DNA of 11,614 nucleotides from Pseudomonadota bacterium (GCA_023433655.1 JAEYUE010000113.1:1-11614); one strand, 5' to 3'. Counted from the stretch's first letter, positions 1-7,095 are shown. Program-made: numbers and translations. The notes: a model not told the origin generated them from the letters alone.

Positions 1-473
1 ACCGCCACGTGTATCTGGACCTGTCCTTCTGGGAGCAGATGGAGCGCCAGCTCGGCGCCTCCAGCGCCGACTTCGCCCGCGCCTATGTCATCGCCCATGA
101 ATACGGCCACCACGTCCAGACCCTGACCGGGACCTCGCAGCAGGTGCAACGCGCCCAGCAGCGGGCCGCCGGCCAGGCCGAGGCCAACCGCTACTCCGTG
201 GCGCTGGAGCTGCAGGCCGACTGCTACGCCGGCGTCTGGGCCCGCAACGCCGCCGCCGTCTCGAACGGCGCCGTGGCGCTGGAGGCCGGCGATCTGGAGG
301 AAGGGCTGCGCACCGCCTCGGCCATCGGCGACGACACCCTGCAGCGCCGCCAGGGCGGCCGCGTCGTGCCCGAGGGCTTCACCCACGGCTCCTCGGCCCA
401 GCGCACGGAGTGGCTGCGCCGCGGCTACCAGTCGGGCGACCCCGCCGCCTGCGACACCTTCTCGGCGCTCTAG
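1..473 (+). CDS. Neutral zinc metallopeptidase, YpfJ family (5' truncated)
   Basis: The reading frame is open from the window edge (codons at positions 3, 6, 9 and so on) and ends with TAG at 471-473, so only about the last 157 residues are visible. The GTG at 9-11 is an internal Val, not a start. Two family hallmarks are seen: the zinc-binding and catalytic HExxH in AHEYGHHVQ (His codon 96-98, Glu 99-101, second His 108-110), and ELQADCYAGVWA about 35 residues later, which in this family supplies the further conserved acidic residue. The C-terminus FTHGSSAQR...W...GY..GDPAACDTF is also typical of the YpfJ/Zn_peptidase family (PF04228). Members usually have an N-terminal membrane anchor, which would lie outside the window. 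Substrate unknown. It converges with the minus-strand protease, with only four bases between stop codons. Confidence 0.93.
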   Translation, partial: RHVYLDLSFWEQMERQLGASSADFARAYVIAHEYGHHVQTLTGTSQQVQRAQQRAAGQAEANRYSVALELQADCYAGVWARNAAAVSNGAVALEAGDLEEGLRTASAIGDDTLQRRQGGRVVPEGFTHGSSAQRTEWLRRGYQSGDPAACDTFSAL

Positions 474-477
474 GGCC

Positions 478-1425
478 TCAGCCCACGGTCAGGTCCAGCG
501 GGCGCGACACCCACAGGGCGGCCTCGCCGAGGTCGATGGCGACGCGTCGCCCGGCGAAGGCCTCCATGCCGATCAGGGCCCCGGGGAAGTTGGGCAGGGG
601 CGGCTGTTCGAACACCCCGACCTGCACCCGCCGGTACAGCTGGTCGGCGAAGGTCACCGTCCGCGCCTCAAGCACCGCCGCCCGGGTGGCGCCGCCGAGC
701 ACGAGGCTGGTCCCCACGGTCTGCGGCCGTCCGTCCAGCAGGCCGGCGGCCGCGGCGGTCGACCGGTCCACGGCCAGCAGCGACGAGGCGCCGGTGTCGA
801 CGACCGCCTGCACCGTCGCCCCCTCCACCGTGACCTCGGCCACCAGCCCCCCGCCGGTCGCGCGCACGCTGGCGGGAACCAGGTCGGCGGGCCTGACGAA
901 GGCCTCCCGCGCGATCAGCCGCACATGCCGCCGCCCGGGGTCCAGCGCCAGCACCACATGCTCCAGCACGTCGCGGCCGAGGATCAGCGGCGTGTTCAGC
1001 CCCTCTTCCGAAGCCAGCGGCCCGAGGTCGAGGATGGCCGCGCGCAGCTCGCTGACGGTCAGCCCCGGGAGCCCGACTTCGACCGTCACACCCCGGCCCA
1101 TCTGGCTGCCGCCGCCGACGCCGTAGGCGATCAGCGGCATGTCGAACATCGACCGACGCTTCTCCGGCAGGGCCTCGACCAGCCGGCGGTCGATCACCGA
1201 ATACTGGGCGCCTGTGTCGATCAGGGCGATGACCTCGCGGCCGTCGACGCGCACCGTCACGGTCGGCACGTTTGCGCGGCGGGCGTAGGGCAGCCACGGC
1301 GTCGCCCCCGCCTCGCCGAAGCCCAGGTCCGGGGCCGGCCAGAACAGGGTCTCGCGGGCCCAGAAGGCGCCGCCGACGACGACGGTCAGGCCGGCGGCGC
1401 GGATCAACAGGTTGCGACGGTTCAT
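478..1425 (-). CDS. Retropepsin-like aspartyl protease, tandem two-domain
   Basis: 315 residues. Two homologous halves are visible, each with an aspartyl-protease active-site loop: ALIDTGAQYSVID (D70-T71-G72) and AVVDTGASSLLAVD (D210-T211-G212). Each half also has a later ILG/LIG plus LD motif (PLILGRDVLEHVVLALD near 146-162; GALIGMEAF...AIDLG near 282-300), as in retropepsin-like domains. Pepsin-type enzymes use one Asp from each lobe, so this single chain could form a complete active site by itself. The N-terminus MNRRNLLIRAAGLTVVVGGAFWA has Arg-Arg followed by a hydrophobic stretch, so it is a membrane anchor or a weak Tat-like signal; no clear cleavage site follows. No strong Shine-Dalgarno precedes the ATG. 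It lies 49 bases downstream of the LD-carboxypeptidase on the same strand, a likely operon. Substrate unknown; a periplasmic role is inferred. Confidence 0.88.
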   Translation of the reverse strand: MNRRNLLIRAAGLTVVVGGAFWARETLFWPAPDLGFGEAGATPWLPYARRANVPTVTVRVDGREVIALIDTGAQYSVIDRRLVEALPEKRRSMFDMPLIAYGVGGGSQMGRGVTVEVGLPGLTVSELRAAILDLGPLASEEGLNTPLILGRDVLEHVVLALDPGRRHVRLIAREAFVRPADLVPASVRATGGGLVAEVTVEGATVQAVVDTGASSLLAVDRSTAAAAGLLDGRPQTVGTSLVLGGATRAAVLEARTVTFADQLYRRVQVGVFEQPPLPNFPGALIGMEAFAGRRVAIDLGEAALWVSRPLDLTVG

Positions 1426-1474
1426 GCCCGGCGAACATGGCGTCGCCGGCGACCGGGCGCCAGCGTCGCCGCTG

Positions 1475-2302
1475 TCACGCCCCCCGCGGGCCGAACGGCA
1501 CCACCTTGTTCTCCCGGTCGTGGCCGATGTCGGCCGCGCCGAGATAGGGGATGCCGGACCGCTGGCACCAGTAGCGGACGATCTCCTCCGGGGTCAGGCC
1601 GAAATCGGGATCGTTCTCGACGATGTCGGACACCCGCCCCAGCCGGATGCCCGCGACCTTGCGGATCGACGGCTGGCCGGTCAGGTGGAACATCATCCGG
1701 TCGACCCGGTAGAGCGGCTCCGACACCTCCTCCAGCATCAGCACGTGACCGGTCAGGTTCGGCTCCAGATCCGTCCCCACCAGCGCGTCGAGGATGCTCA
1801 GGTTGAAGGCCGCGGCCGGGCGCGGATCGTCATGCAGGCTCGGCTCCCAGGAAGACGCGTCGCCGCGCTTCAGCCAGTTCAGCGCCCTCCACGCCGAGGC
1901 GTCGCTGCGCACCGCGTCCGAGGCCATCGGTCCGTGCGCGACGTGCGGAAAGCCCGCCTTGTACAGACCGGCCAGCAGCGTTCCGGCGTCGGAATAGCCC
2001 AGATACCGCTTGCCTCGCGCCTCGTCGGTCAGCCGCGGCAGCACCGCCTCGGCGATCCGGCACGAGCCGTAGCCGCCCCGCGCGAACCACACCGCGTCCA
2101 GCCGCGGATCGTTGGCGTATTCGACGAAGGCCGCCGCCCGGCTGGCGTCGTCGCCGCCGAAATGCCCGTGCTTGCCGAAGCTGGCCGGGTGGAACACCAC
2201 CTTGACCGAGCCGTCCGGCACATTGGCCGCGAACCACTCATGCACGGCGTCGGCGCGCTCCCGGCTGAAACGCGAACTGGCGTTGACGATGCCGATTTTC
2301 AA
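1475..2302 (-). CDS. LD-carboxypeptidase (peptidase family S66, LdcA-like)
   Basis: Family S66 enzymes remove the terminal D-Ala from murein tetrapeptides during peptidoglycan recycling. The expected Ser-Glu-His set is visible, numbering from the TTG at 2302: nucleophile S104 in YLGYSDAG, acidic residue E191/E192 in LMLEEVSE, and H261 in GHDRENKVVPFG. The substrate-pocket signature ARGGYGSCRI (74-83) is also present. At 275 residues it is slightly short for the family (about 300). I chose TTG at 2300-2302 because it gives the typical N-terminus MKIGIVNASS and has GGGGA five bases upstream. The other in-frame start, TTG at 2357-2359, would add 19 low-complexity residues. No signal peptide, so cytoplasmic like E. 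coli LdcA. A microcin-C self-immunity (MccF-like) activity is possible in this fold, but no microcin genes are nearby. Divergent from the Mur ligase, 96 bases apart. Confidence 0.92.
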   Translation of the reverse strand: MKIGIVNASSRFSRERADAVHEWFAANVPDGSVKVVFHPASFGKHGHFGGDDASRAAAFVEYANDPRLDAVWFARGGYGSCRIAEAVLPRLTDEARGKRYLGYSDAGTLLAGLYKAGFPHVAHGPMASDAVRSDASAWRALNWLKRGDASSWEPSLHDDPRPAAAFNLSILDALVGTDLEPNLTGHVLMLEEVSEPLYRVDRMMFHLTGQPSIRKVAGIRLGRVSDIVENDPDFGLTPEEIVRYWCQRSGIPYLGAADIGHDRENKVVPFGPRGA

Positions 2303-2398
2303 ATCCGGTCCCCGAACTGTGCTGCCCCCTTCATAGTCTCCGGCGGGCCGTCGAACCAATCCCTTCCCCTCGCCCGCTTCGCCCTCTACTCAGCCCTC

Positions 2399-3805
2399 AT
2401 GGCGAACGACTATTTCTTCTGCGGCGTCGGCGGCTCAGGGATGCTGCCGCTGGCCATGATCGTGCAGGCGCAGGGAAACCGCATCGAGGGCTCCGACCGC
2501 TCCCGCGACCAGGGCCGGACGCCGGAGAAATTCGCCTGGCTGGCGGCGCACGGCGTCGCCCTCCACCCGCAGGACGGCTCGGGCGTCACCCGTCCCGACC
2601 AGATTGTCGTCGCCACCGGCGCGGTCGAGGACACCGTGCCCGACATCGGCGCGGCGAAGGCTGTCGGCGCCCGCATCGTCACCCGCCCCGAACTGCTTTC
2701 GCAGCTGTTCAACGCCGCCCCGACCTCGATCGGCGTCGCCGGCACCTCGGGCAAGTCGACCATCACCGGCATGATCGCCTGGATGCTGCACCGCGCCGGC
2801 CGCGCGCCCACGGTGATGAACGGCGCGGTGATGAAGAATTTCGCCGACGCCGACCATCCCTTCGCCAGCGCCCTCGTCGGCGGCCCCGACCTGTTCGTCT
2901 CCGAGGTCGACGAATCCGACGGCTCGATCGCCCGCTACGACCCGACCGTGGCCGTGGTCTCCAACGTCTCGCTGGACCACAAGTCGATGGAGGAGCTGCG
3001 CGACCTGTTCGGCGGCTTCACCGGCCGGGCCCGCACCGCCGTGCTCAATCTCGACAACCCCGAGACCGCGGCGCTGGCCCAGGGCATGGTCGAGACCGGC
3101 CGGGGCGACGCCGTGCTCACCTTCGCCCTCGGCAACGACGCCGCCGACTACGCCGCCCACGACCTCGAGCCGCTGGCGACCGGCATCCGCTTTGATCTGT
3201 CGGAACGGACGTCGGGCGCCCGCCGGACCGTCACCCTCGCCGTCCCCGGCGCGCACAACGTCGCCAACGCCCTGGCCGCCCTCGCCGCCGTCCGGGCCCT
3301 GGGCGTCCCCCTAGACGACGCCTGCGCCGCGCTGGAGTCCTTCGCCGGCATCCGCCGCCGCATGGAGACGGTCGGGACCGCGGGCGGCGTCACCGTCATC
3401 GACGACTTCGCCCACAACCCCGACAAGATCGCCGCCACACTGAAGACCCTGCACGCCTTCGACGGCCGCCTGCTGGTGCTGTTCCAGCCGCACGGCTTCG
3501 GCCCGCTCAAGCTGATGCGGCGGGAGTTCATCGAGGGCTTCGCCGGCCTCCTGCGCCCCGACGACGTCCTGCTCATGCCCGAGCCGGTCTATTACGGCGG
3601 GACCACCGACCGCTCGGTCAGCTCGGGCGACATCGCCGAGGGCGTCCGGGCCGCCGGCCGCCACGCCGAGGCCCTGCCGACCCGCGACGCCTGCGGCGAC
3701 CGCCTGGTCGATCTGGCCGGCCCCGGCGACCGTATCGTGGTCATGGGCGCCCGCGACGACACCCTGTCCAGCTTCGCCGCCGGCCTGCTGGACCGGCTGG
3801 GCTGA
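2399..3805 (+). CDS. Mur ligase family protein, MurC/Mpl type
   Basis: 468 residues, the size of MurC or Mpl. Domain order: N-terminal Rossmann-like UDP-MurNAc domain (VGGSGMLPLA, residues 10-19; GSDRS at 31), central ATPase domain with P-loop GTSGKST (115-121), SEVDESDGS (168-176), NVSLDH (189-194), GAHNVANALAALA (284-296), then a C-terminal domain with RRRMETVG, IDDFAHNPDKI (334-344) and FQPHGFGP (362-369). These match ligases adding L-Ala (MurC) or the recycled tripeptide (Mpl) to UDP-MurNAc. The P-loop differs from the usual GTHGKTT, and AHNPD replaces the MurC/Mpl HHP. Isolation from a cell-wall division cluster and adjacency to an LD-carboxypeptidase favour an Mpl-like recycling role; this is inference. 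The ATG at 2399 gives the expected N-terminus. The frame is open far upstream, but that part runs antisense to the carboxypeptidase. No clear Shine-Dalgarno. Confidence 0.9.
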   Translation: MANDYFFCGVGGSGMLPLAMIVQAQGNRIEGSDRSRDQGRTPEKFAWLAAHGVALHPQDGSGVTRPDQIVVATGAVEDTVPDIGAAKAVGARIVTRPELLSQLFNAAPTSIGVAGTSGKSTITGMIAWMLHRAGRAPTVMNGAVMKNFADADHPFASALVGGPDLFVSEVDESDGSIARYDPTVAVVSNVSLDHKSMEELRDLFGGFTGRARTAVLNLDNPETAALAQGMVETGRGDAVLTFALGNDAADYAAHDLEPLATGIRFDLSERTSGARRTVTLAVPGAHNVANALAALAAVRALGVPLDDACAALESFAGIRRRMETVGTAGGVTVIDDFAHNPDKIAATLKTLHAFDGRLLVLFQPHGFGPLKLMRREFIEGFAGLLRPDDVLLMPEPVYYGGTTDRSVSSGDIAEGVRAAGRHAEALPTRDACGDRLVDLAGPGDRIVVMGARDDTLSSFAAGLLDRLG

Positions 3806-3846
3806 GCCCGGGCAACCCTTCCGCCTGCGGGGTATTGTAGCGCTTC

Positions 3847-5865
3847 ATGCTCCAGGTTCCGCCGCCCCCGCCCGAACTGCCCGAGGTCGTCGTCACCGGC
3901 GCCCGCCTGCCGCCCGCCGCCTCCGAGGCGGCCTTCTCGGTTCTCCGGCTGGACGAGGGAGACCTGCGCGATCAGCAACGGCTGGACGAGGCGCTGCGCG
4001 CCGTCCCCGCCGTCTCCCTGTTCCGCCGCACCACCAGCCTGTCGGCCAATCCGACGACCCAGGGCGTCAGCCTCCGCGCCATCGCCCCCTCGGGCGCGGG
4101 CCGCACCCTCGTCACCCTCGACGGCGTGCCCCTGAACGACCCCTTCGGCGGCTGGGTGATCTGGTCGCAGGTTCCGACCGAGAGTCTGTCCGGCCTCGAT
4201 ATCGTGCGCGGCGCCGGCGCGGGTCCGTACGGCGCCGGCGCCCTGACCGGCGTCATCCAGCTCCGCGAACGGGATGCCGGCGCAGTGCTCGACGCCTCGC
4301 TTGGCGAATACGGCGGGGCGCGCCTGGCCGGGTCTGGCGCCGCCGACCTCGGCCCTGTCCGCCTCGTCGGCTCCGCCCTCCATGAGACCAGCGACGGCTA
4401 CGTCCCGGTGCGGGGCCCGGCCGCCGGGGCCGCCGACCGGCCGCTCGATCTCGAGGTGAGGAGCGCCGCCCTGCGCGCCGACGTCCCGCTCGGCGGCGCC
4501 GACCTCTCCCTGCGCGCCTCCGTCTTCGAGGAAGAGCGCGGCTCGGGCGTCGAGAACAGCCGCGCCTCGGCCAGCGGCCACGCCCTCAGCGCCGCCCTCG
4601 CCCGCCGCCCCGACGGCGGCCGGCCCGGCTGGCGTCTGCAGGCCTGGCGGCGCGAAAGCGACATGACCAACGGCTTCGTCGCCGTCGCCGCCGATCGTTC
4701 CTCCGCCTCGCCTGCGGCCGAGCAATACGCCACCCCGGCCACCGGCCGGGGCGTCAACGCCGCCCTCCGTCGGGTCATCGTCAGCGGCGTCGCCCGCGTC
4801 GAATGGGAGCTGGGCGTGGACGCCCGCCTGTTCGAGGGCGAGACCCGCGAGCGTTTCCGCAACCTCGGCGCCGGCTTCACCCGCGGCCGCATCGCCGGCG
4901 GCGAGAGTTCCGTGGCCGGCGTCTACGCCGACGGGTCGTGGAGCTCCGGCGCGTGGCTGGTCGCCGGCGGCCTGCGCTACGACGGCTGGCGCAACCGGGA
5001 CGGCCGTCGCCTCGAGACCGACCTCGCCACCGGCCTGCCGACCCTCGACGAGGCCGACCCCGACCGCTCCGGCGAGGTGGTCAGCGCCCGGCTCGCCGCC
5101 CGCCGCGACCTCGGAAACGGCCACGCCCTGCGCGCCGCCGCCTACTCCGGCTTCCGGCCCGCGACCCTCAATGAACTGCACCGCCCCTTCCGGGTCGGCA
5201 ACGACATCACCGAGGCCAACGCCGGCCTCGAGCCCGAACGTCTGGCCGGGGTGGAGGCCGGCTGGGCCTGGACCGGCGACCGCGCCGCCCTGACCGCCAC
5301 GGCCTTCCGGAACCGCATCGACGACGCCATCGTCAACGTCACGATCGGCGAGGGTCCGGGCACCTTCCCGCGCGCCGGCTTCGTCCCCGCCGGCGGCGTG
5401 CTGCGCCAGCGCAGGAACGCCGGAACCATCGAGGCCACCGGCGTGGAAATCGACGGCCGGCTCGACCTGACCGACGTCCTGTCGCTGCGCGCCGCCGCCG
5501 CCTTCACCGACGCGGAAATGGATGGCGGGCCCGCCGCGCCCCAGCTGACCGGCCTGCGCCCGGCACAGGCGCCCCGTTGGAGCGCCGTGGCCGGGCTCGA
5601 CTGGCGGGCGACCGACCGCCTGTCCCTCGCCGCCGACCTGCGCTGGGAGAGCGACCGTTTCGACGACGACCTCAACAGCCGGGTGCTGAAGGGGGCCCTG
5701 ACCGCCGACGTCCGCGCCGACTGGGCCCTGCGTCCCGGCGTCGATCTCTACCTCGCCGCCGACAACCTGTTCGACGCCGAGGTCGAGGTGTCCGAGACCG
5801 GGGACGGCGTGGCCGGCTACGGCCCGCCGCGGATGCTGCGCCTGGGTCTCCGTCTGACGCGCTGA
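3847..5865 (+). CDS. TonB-dependent receptor (no visible signal peptide)
   Basis: 672 residues. PEVVVTGAR (12-20) is a TonB-box-like N-terminus, followed by a plug domain (about 25-140) with NPTTQGVSLRAIAPSGAGRTLVTLDG and LSGLDIVRGAGAGPYGAGALTGVIQL. The rest shows alternating beta-barrel segments, including YSGFRPATLNELHRPF and LYLAADNLFDAEVE, typical of siderophore or metal-chelate receptors. It should sit in the outer membrane, but it begins MLQVPPPPPELPE with no hydrophobic signal sequence, and an in-frame TAG at 3838-3840 excludes a longer start. It ends ...LRLGLRLTR rather than in the usual aromatic residue. No Shine-Dalgarno precedes the ATG; a TATTGT box at 3833-3838 might indicate a near-leaderless message. 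It starts 41 bases after the Mur ligase stop and precedes the PepSY-to-reductase cluster, suggesting a role in metal-chelate uptake. Specific substrate cannot be read from sequence. Confidence 0.9.
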   Translation: MLQVPPPPPELPEVVVTGARLPPAASEAAFSVLRLDEGDLRDQQRLDEALRAVPAVSLFRRTTSLSANPTTQGVSLRAIAPSGAGRTLVTLDGVPLNDPFGGWVIWSQVPTESLSGLDIVRGAGAGPYGAGALTGVIQLRERDAGAVLDASLGEYGGARLAGSGAADLGPVRLVGSALHETSDGYVPVRGPAAGAADRPLDLEVRSAALRADVPLGGADLSLRASVFEEERGSGVENSRASASGHALSAALARRPDGGRPGWRLQAWRRESDMTNGFVAVAADRSSASPAAEQYATPATGRGVNAALRRVIVSGVARVEWELGVDARLFEGETRERFRNLGAGFTRGRIAGGESSVAGVYADGSWSSGAWLVAGGLRYDGWRNRDGRRLETDLATGLPTLDEADPDRSGEVVSARLAARRDLGNGHALRAAAYSGFRPATLNELHRPFRVGNDITEANAGLEPERLAGVEAGWAWTGDRAALTATAFRNRIDDAIVNVTIGEGPGTFPRAGFVPAGGVLRQRRNAGTIEATGVEIDGRLDLTDVLSLRAAAAFTDAEMDGGPAAPQLTGLRPAQAPRWSAVAGLDWRATDRLSLAADLRWESDRFDDDLNSRVLKGALTADVRADWALRPGVDLYLAADNLFDAEVEVSETGDGVAGYGPPRMLRLGLRLTR

Positions 5866-5869
5866 TCCG

Positions 5870-5899
5870 TAGAATCCCTCTATTGCAAACCGTTCGCAA
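5870..5899 (+). promoter_or_regulatory. Candidate promoter -10 box and operator palindrome for the PepSY operon
   Basis: In the 52-base gap between the receptor and the PepSY gene, the box TAGAAT (5870-5875) matches five of six bases of the sigma-70 -10 consensus. Seven bases further on is the near-palindrome TTGCAAAC-C-GTTCGCAA (5883-5899): two 8-base arms around one central base, seven of eight arm positions complementary. The position, at or just after the expected transcription start, suits a repressor. The 8-1-8 layout and TTGC...GCAA ends resemble Fur-family operators, and the downstream genes fit iron control. I see no convincing -35 box at standard spacing. Regulator identity is inference. 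Confidence 0.4.
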
Positions 5900-5917
5900 G
5901 TTCGGCACAAGCCGGAG

Positions 5918-6568
5918 GTGACCGACGCCGCCGCGCCCGACCGCCCTCCGAAGGCCCTGAACGCCAGACGCTCGTTCTGGCTCAAGCAGCTGCACCAGTG
6001 GCACTGGATTTCGGCGGCCGTCAGCCTCGTCGGCCTGCTGCTGTTCACCGTCACCGGCGTCACCCTCAACCACGCCGCCCAGATCCCGGCCGAGCCGGTC
6101 ACCGTCGAAGCGACGGCCGAGCTGCCCGCCCCCCTGCTCGCACGTCTCGCGGCCTTTCCCGCCGAGACCACCGACCCGGTCCCGGACGCCGTCGCGCGCT
6201 GGGCCGCCAACGCCTTCGACGTCCAGATCGCCGGCCGCCCCACCGAAACCACCGCCGACGAGATCTACGTCGCCCTGCCCGAGCCGGGCGGCGACGGCTG
6301 GCTGACCCTCGACCGCGCCACCGGCGAGGCCCTGCGCGAACGCACCACCCGCGGCTGGGCGGCCTGGCTCAACGACCTGCACAAGGGCCGCAACACCGGC
6401 CCGGTCTGGTACTGGTTCATCGACGTCTTCGCCGCCGCCTGCCTGGTCTTCGCGATCACCGGTCTGGCCCTGACCTGGATGCATGCCCGCCAGCGCCCGT
6501 CGACCTGGCCCCTGCTCGGCCTCGGCCTGCTGATCCCGACCGTCATCGCCCTGCTGTTCATCCACTGA
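5918..6568 (+). CDS. Small PepSY-associated transmembrane protein
   Basis: 216 residues with three predicted membrane helices (about 30-50, 163-187 and 197-215) and one soluble loop (about 55-150) that should face the periplasm. It carries the PepSY-TM signature histidines: QLHQWHW (H26, H29), VTLNH (H52), NDLHKGRNTG (H155) and TWMH (H189), which lie at membrane boundaries. In related ferric reductases such histidines are thought to bind heme and carry electrons to periplasmic Fe(III). The loop has PepSY-like features: PDAVARWAANAF, then EIYVAL, then GWLTLDRATGE. The start is GTG at 5918, embedded in GGAGGTGA (5914-5921), so the ribosome site and start overlap; no other in-frame start fits. 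It is the first gene of a five-gene run and ends eight bases before the DUF2271 gene. Likely role: passing electrons from the cytoplasmic-side reductase to the periplasm. Confidence 0.88.
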   Translation: MTDAAAPDRPPKALNARRSFWLKQLHQWHWISAAVSLVGLLLFTVTGVTLNHAAQIPAEPVTVEATAELPAPLLARLAAFPAETTDPVPDAVARWAANAFDVQIAGRPTETTADEIYVALPEPGGDGWLTLDRATGEALRERTTRGWAAWLNDLHKGRNTGPVWYWFIDVFAAACLVFAITGLALTWMHARQRPSTWPLLGLGLLIPTVIALLFIH

Positions 6569-6576
6569 GGCTGTCC

Positions 6577-7083
6577 ATGCGCACGCTCACCCTCGCCGCC
6601 ACCGCCGCCGTCGCCGGGGCCCTCGCGACCCCGGCCCTCGCCGCCGACCTCAACGTCTCGATCGAGATCCCGCGGCTGTCGGTCGCCGCCTATCACCGGC
6701 CCTATGTGGCCGTGTGGATCGAGCGCCCCGACAACACCGCCGTGCGCACCCTGGCGGTCTGGTACGAGGTCTCCAACGTCGCCGAGGGCAAGGACTGGCT
6801 CAAGGACATGCGCACCTGGTGGCGTCGCGGCGGCCGCTCGCTGACCCTGCCCGCCGACGGGATCTCCAGCGCCACCAAGGCGCCCGGAACCCACGCCGTC
6901 CGCGTCCCCGGCGCCCGCCTGTCGACCCTGCCCGCCGGGGACTACGTCCTCGTCGTCGAGGCGGCCCGCGAGCTGGGCGACCGCGAAGTCGTGCGCGTGC
7001 CCTTCCGCTGGGGCTCGGCCAACACCGGCCGCGCGTCCGGCTCCACCGAACTCGGCGCCGTCGCCATCACCGTCACCCGCTAG
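6577..7083 (+). CDS. Secreted DUF2271 protein with candidate FMN attachment site
   Basis: 168 residues. A Sec signal peptide is clear (MRTLTLAATAAVAGALATPALA, cleavage near residue 22-23), followed by a compact beta-rich domain: LNVSIEIPRLSVAAYHRPYVAVWIE, the WWRRGGR segment (81-87), then GDYVLVVEAARELGDREVVRVPF. DUF2271 proteins are periplasmic and commonly found beside PepSY and ApbE genes. Residues 94-100, D-G-I-S-S-A-T, closely match the DxxSGA(T/S) sequence to which ApbE enzymes attach FMN through the final Thr. T100 (codon 6874-6876) is therefore the candidate site, with Ser98 in place of the usual Gly. ApbE is encoded two genes downstream. GAGG overlapping the preceding stop supplies the ribosome site, 8 bases after the PepSY stop. 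Likely role: a periplasmic flavin electron carrier; flavinylation is inferred. Confidence 0.87.
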   Translation: MRTLTLAATAAVAGALATPALAADLNVSIEIPRLSVAAYHRPYVAVWIERPDNTAVRTLAVWYEVSNVAEGKDWLKDMRTWWRRGGRSLTLPADGISSATKAPGTHAVRVPGARLSTLPAGDYVLVVEAARELGDREVVRVPFRWGSANTGRASGSTELGAVAITVTR

Positions 7084-7095
7084 AGGAAGCCCGTC

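Noticed and set aside
473..484. GGGC-CTCA-GCCC hairpin at the convergent gene junction
   Set aside because: Only four base pairs, no T tract on either strand, and it overlaps both stop codons; not enough for a terminator.
1412..2398. Upstream extension of the Mur ligase frame, and another open frame at 6714-7892 upstream of ApbE
   Set aside because: Both extensions are Arg/Pro-rich strings without motifs that overlap well-supported genes (the carboxypeptidase on the other strand; DUF2271 and DUF4198 on the same strand).
2303..2398. Search for promoters or operators in the divergent carboxypeptidase/Mur ligase gap
   Set aside because: No convincing -35/-10 pair or palindrome could be seen; divergent promoters must lie here or nearby but I cannot place them.
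3806..3830. Self-complementary GCCCGGGC and CCGC-CT-GCGG elements after the Mur ligase stop
   Set aside because: No loop or a two-base loop and no T tract; expected by chance at this GC content.
3592..6252. Very long minus-strand open frame (886 codons) opposite the receptor gene
   Set aside because: Its translation is a low-complexity Gly/Ala/Arg/Asp-rich string with no domain; it is the mirror of a GC-biased coding strand whose plus-strand product is a clear TonB receptor.
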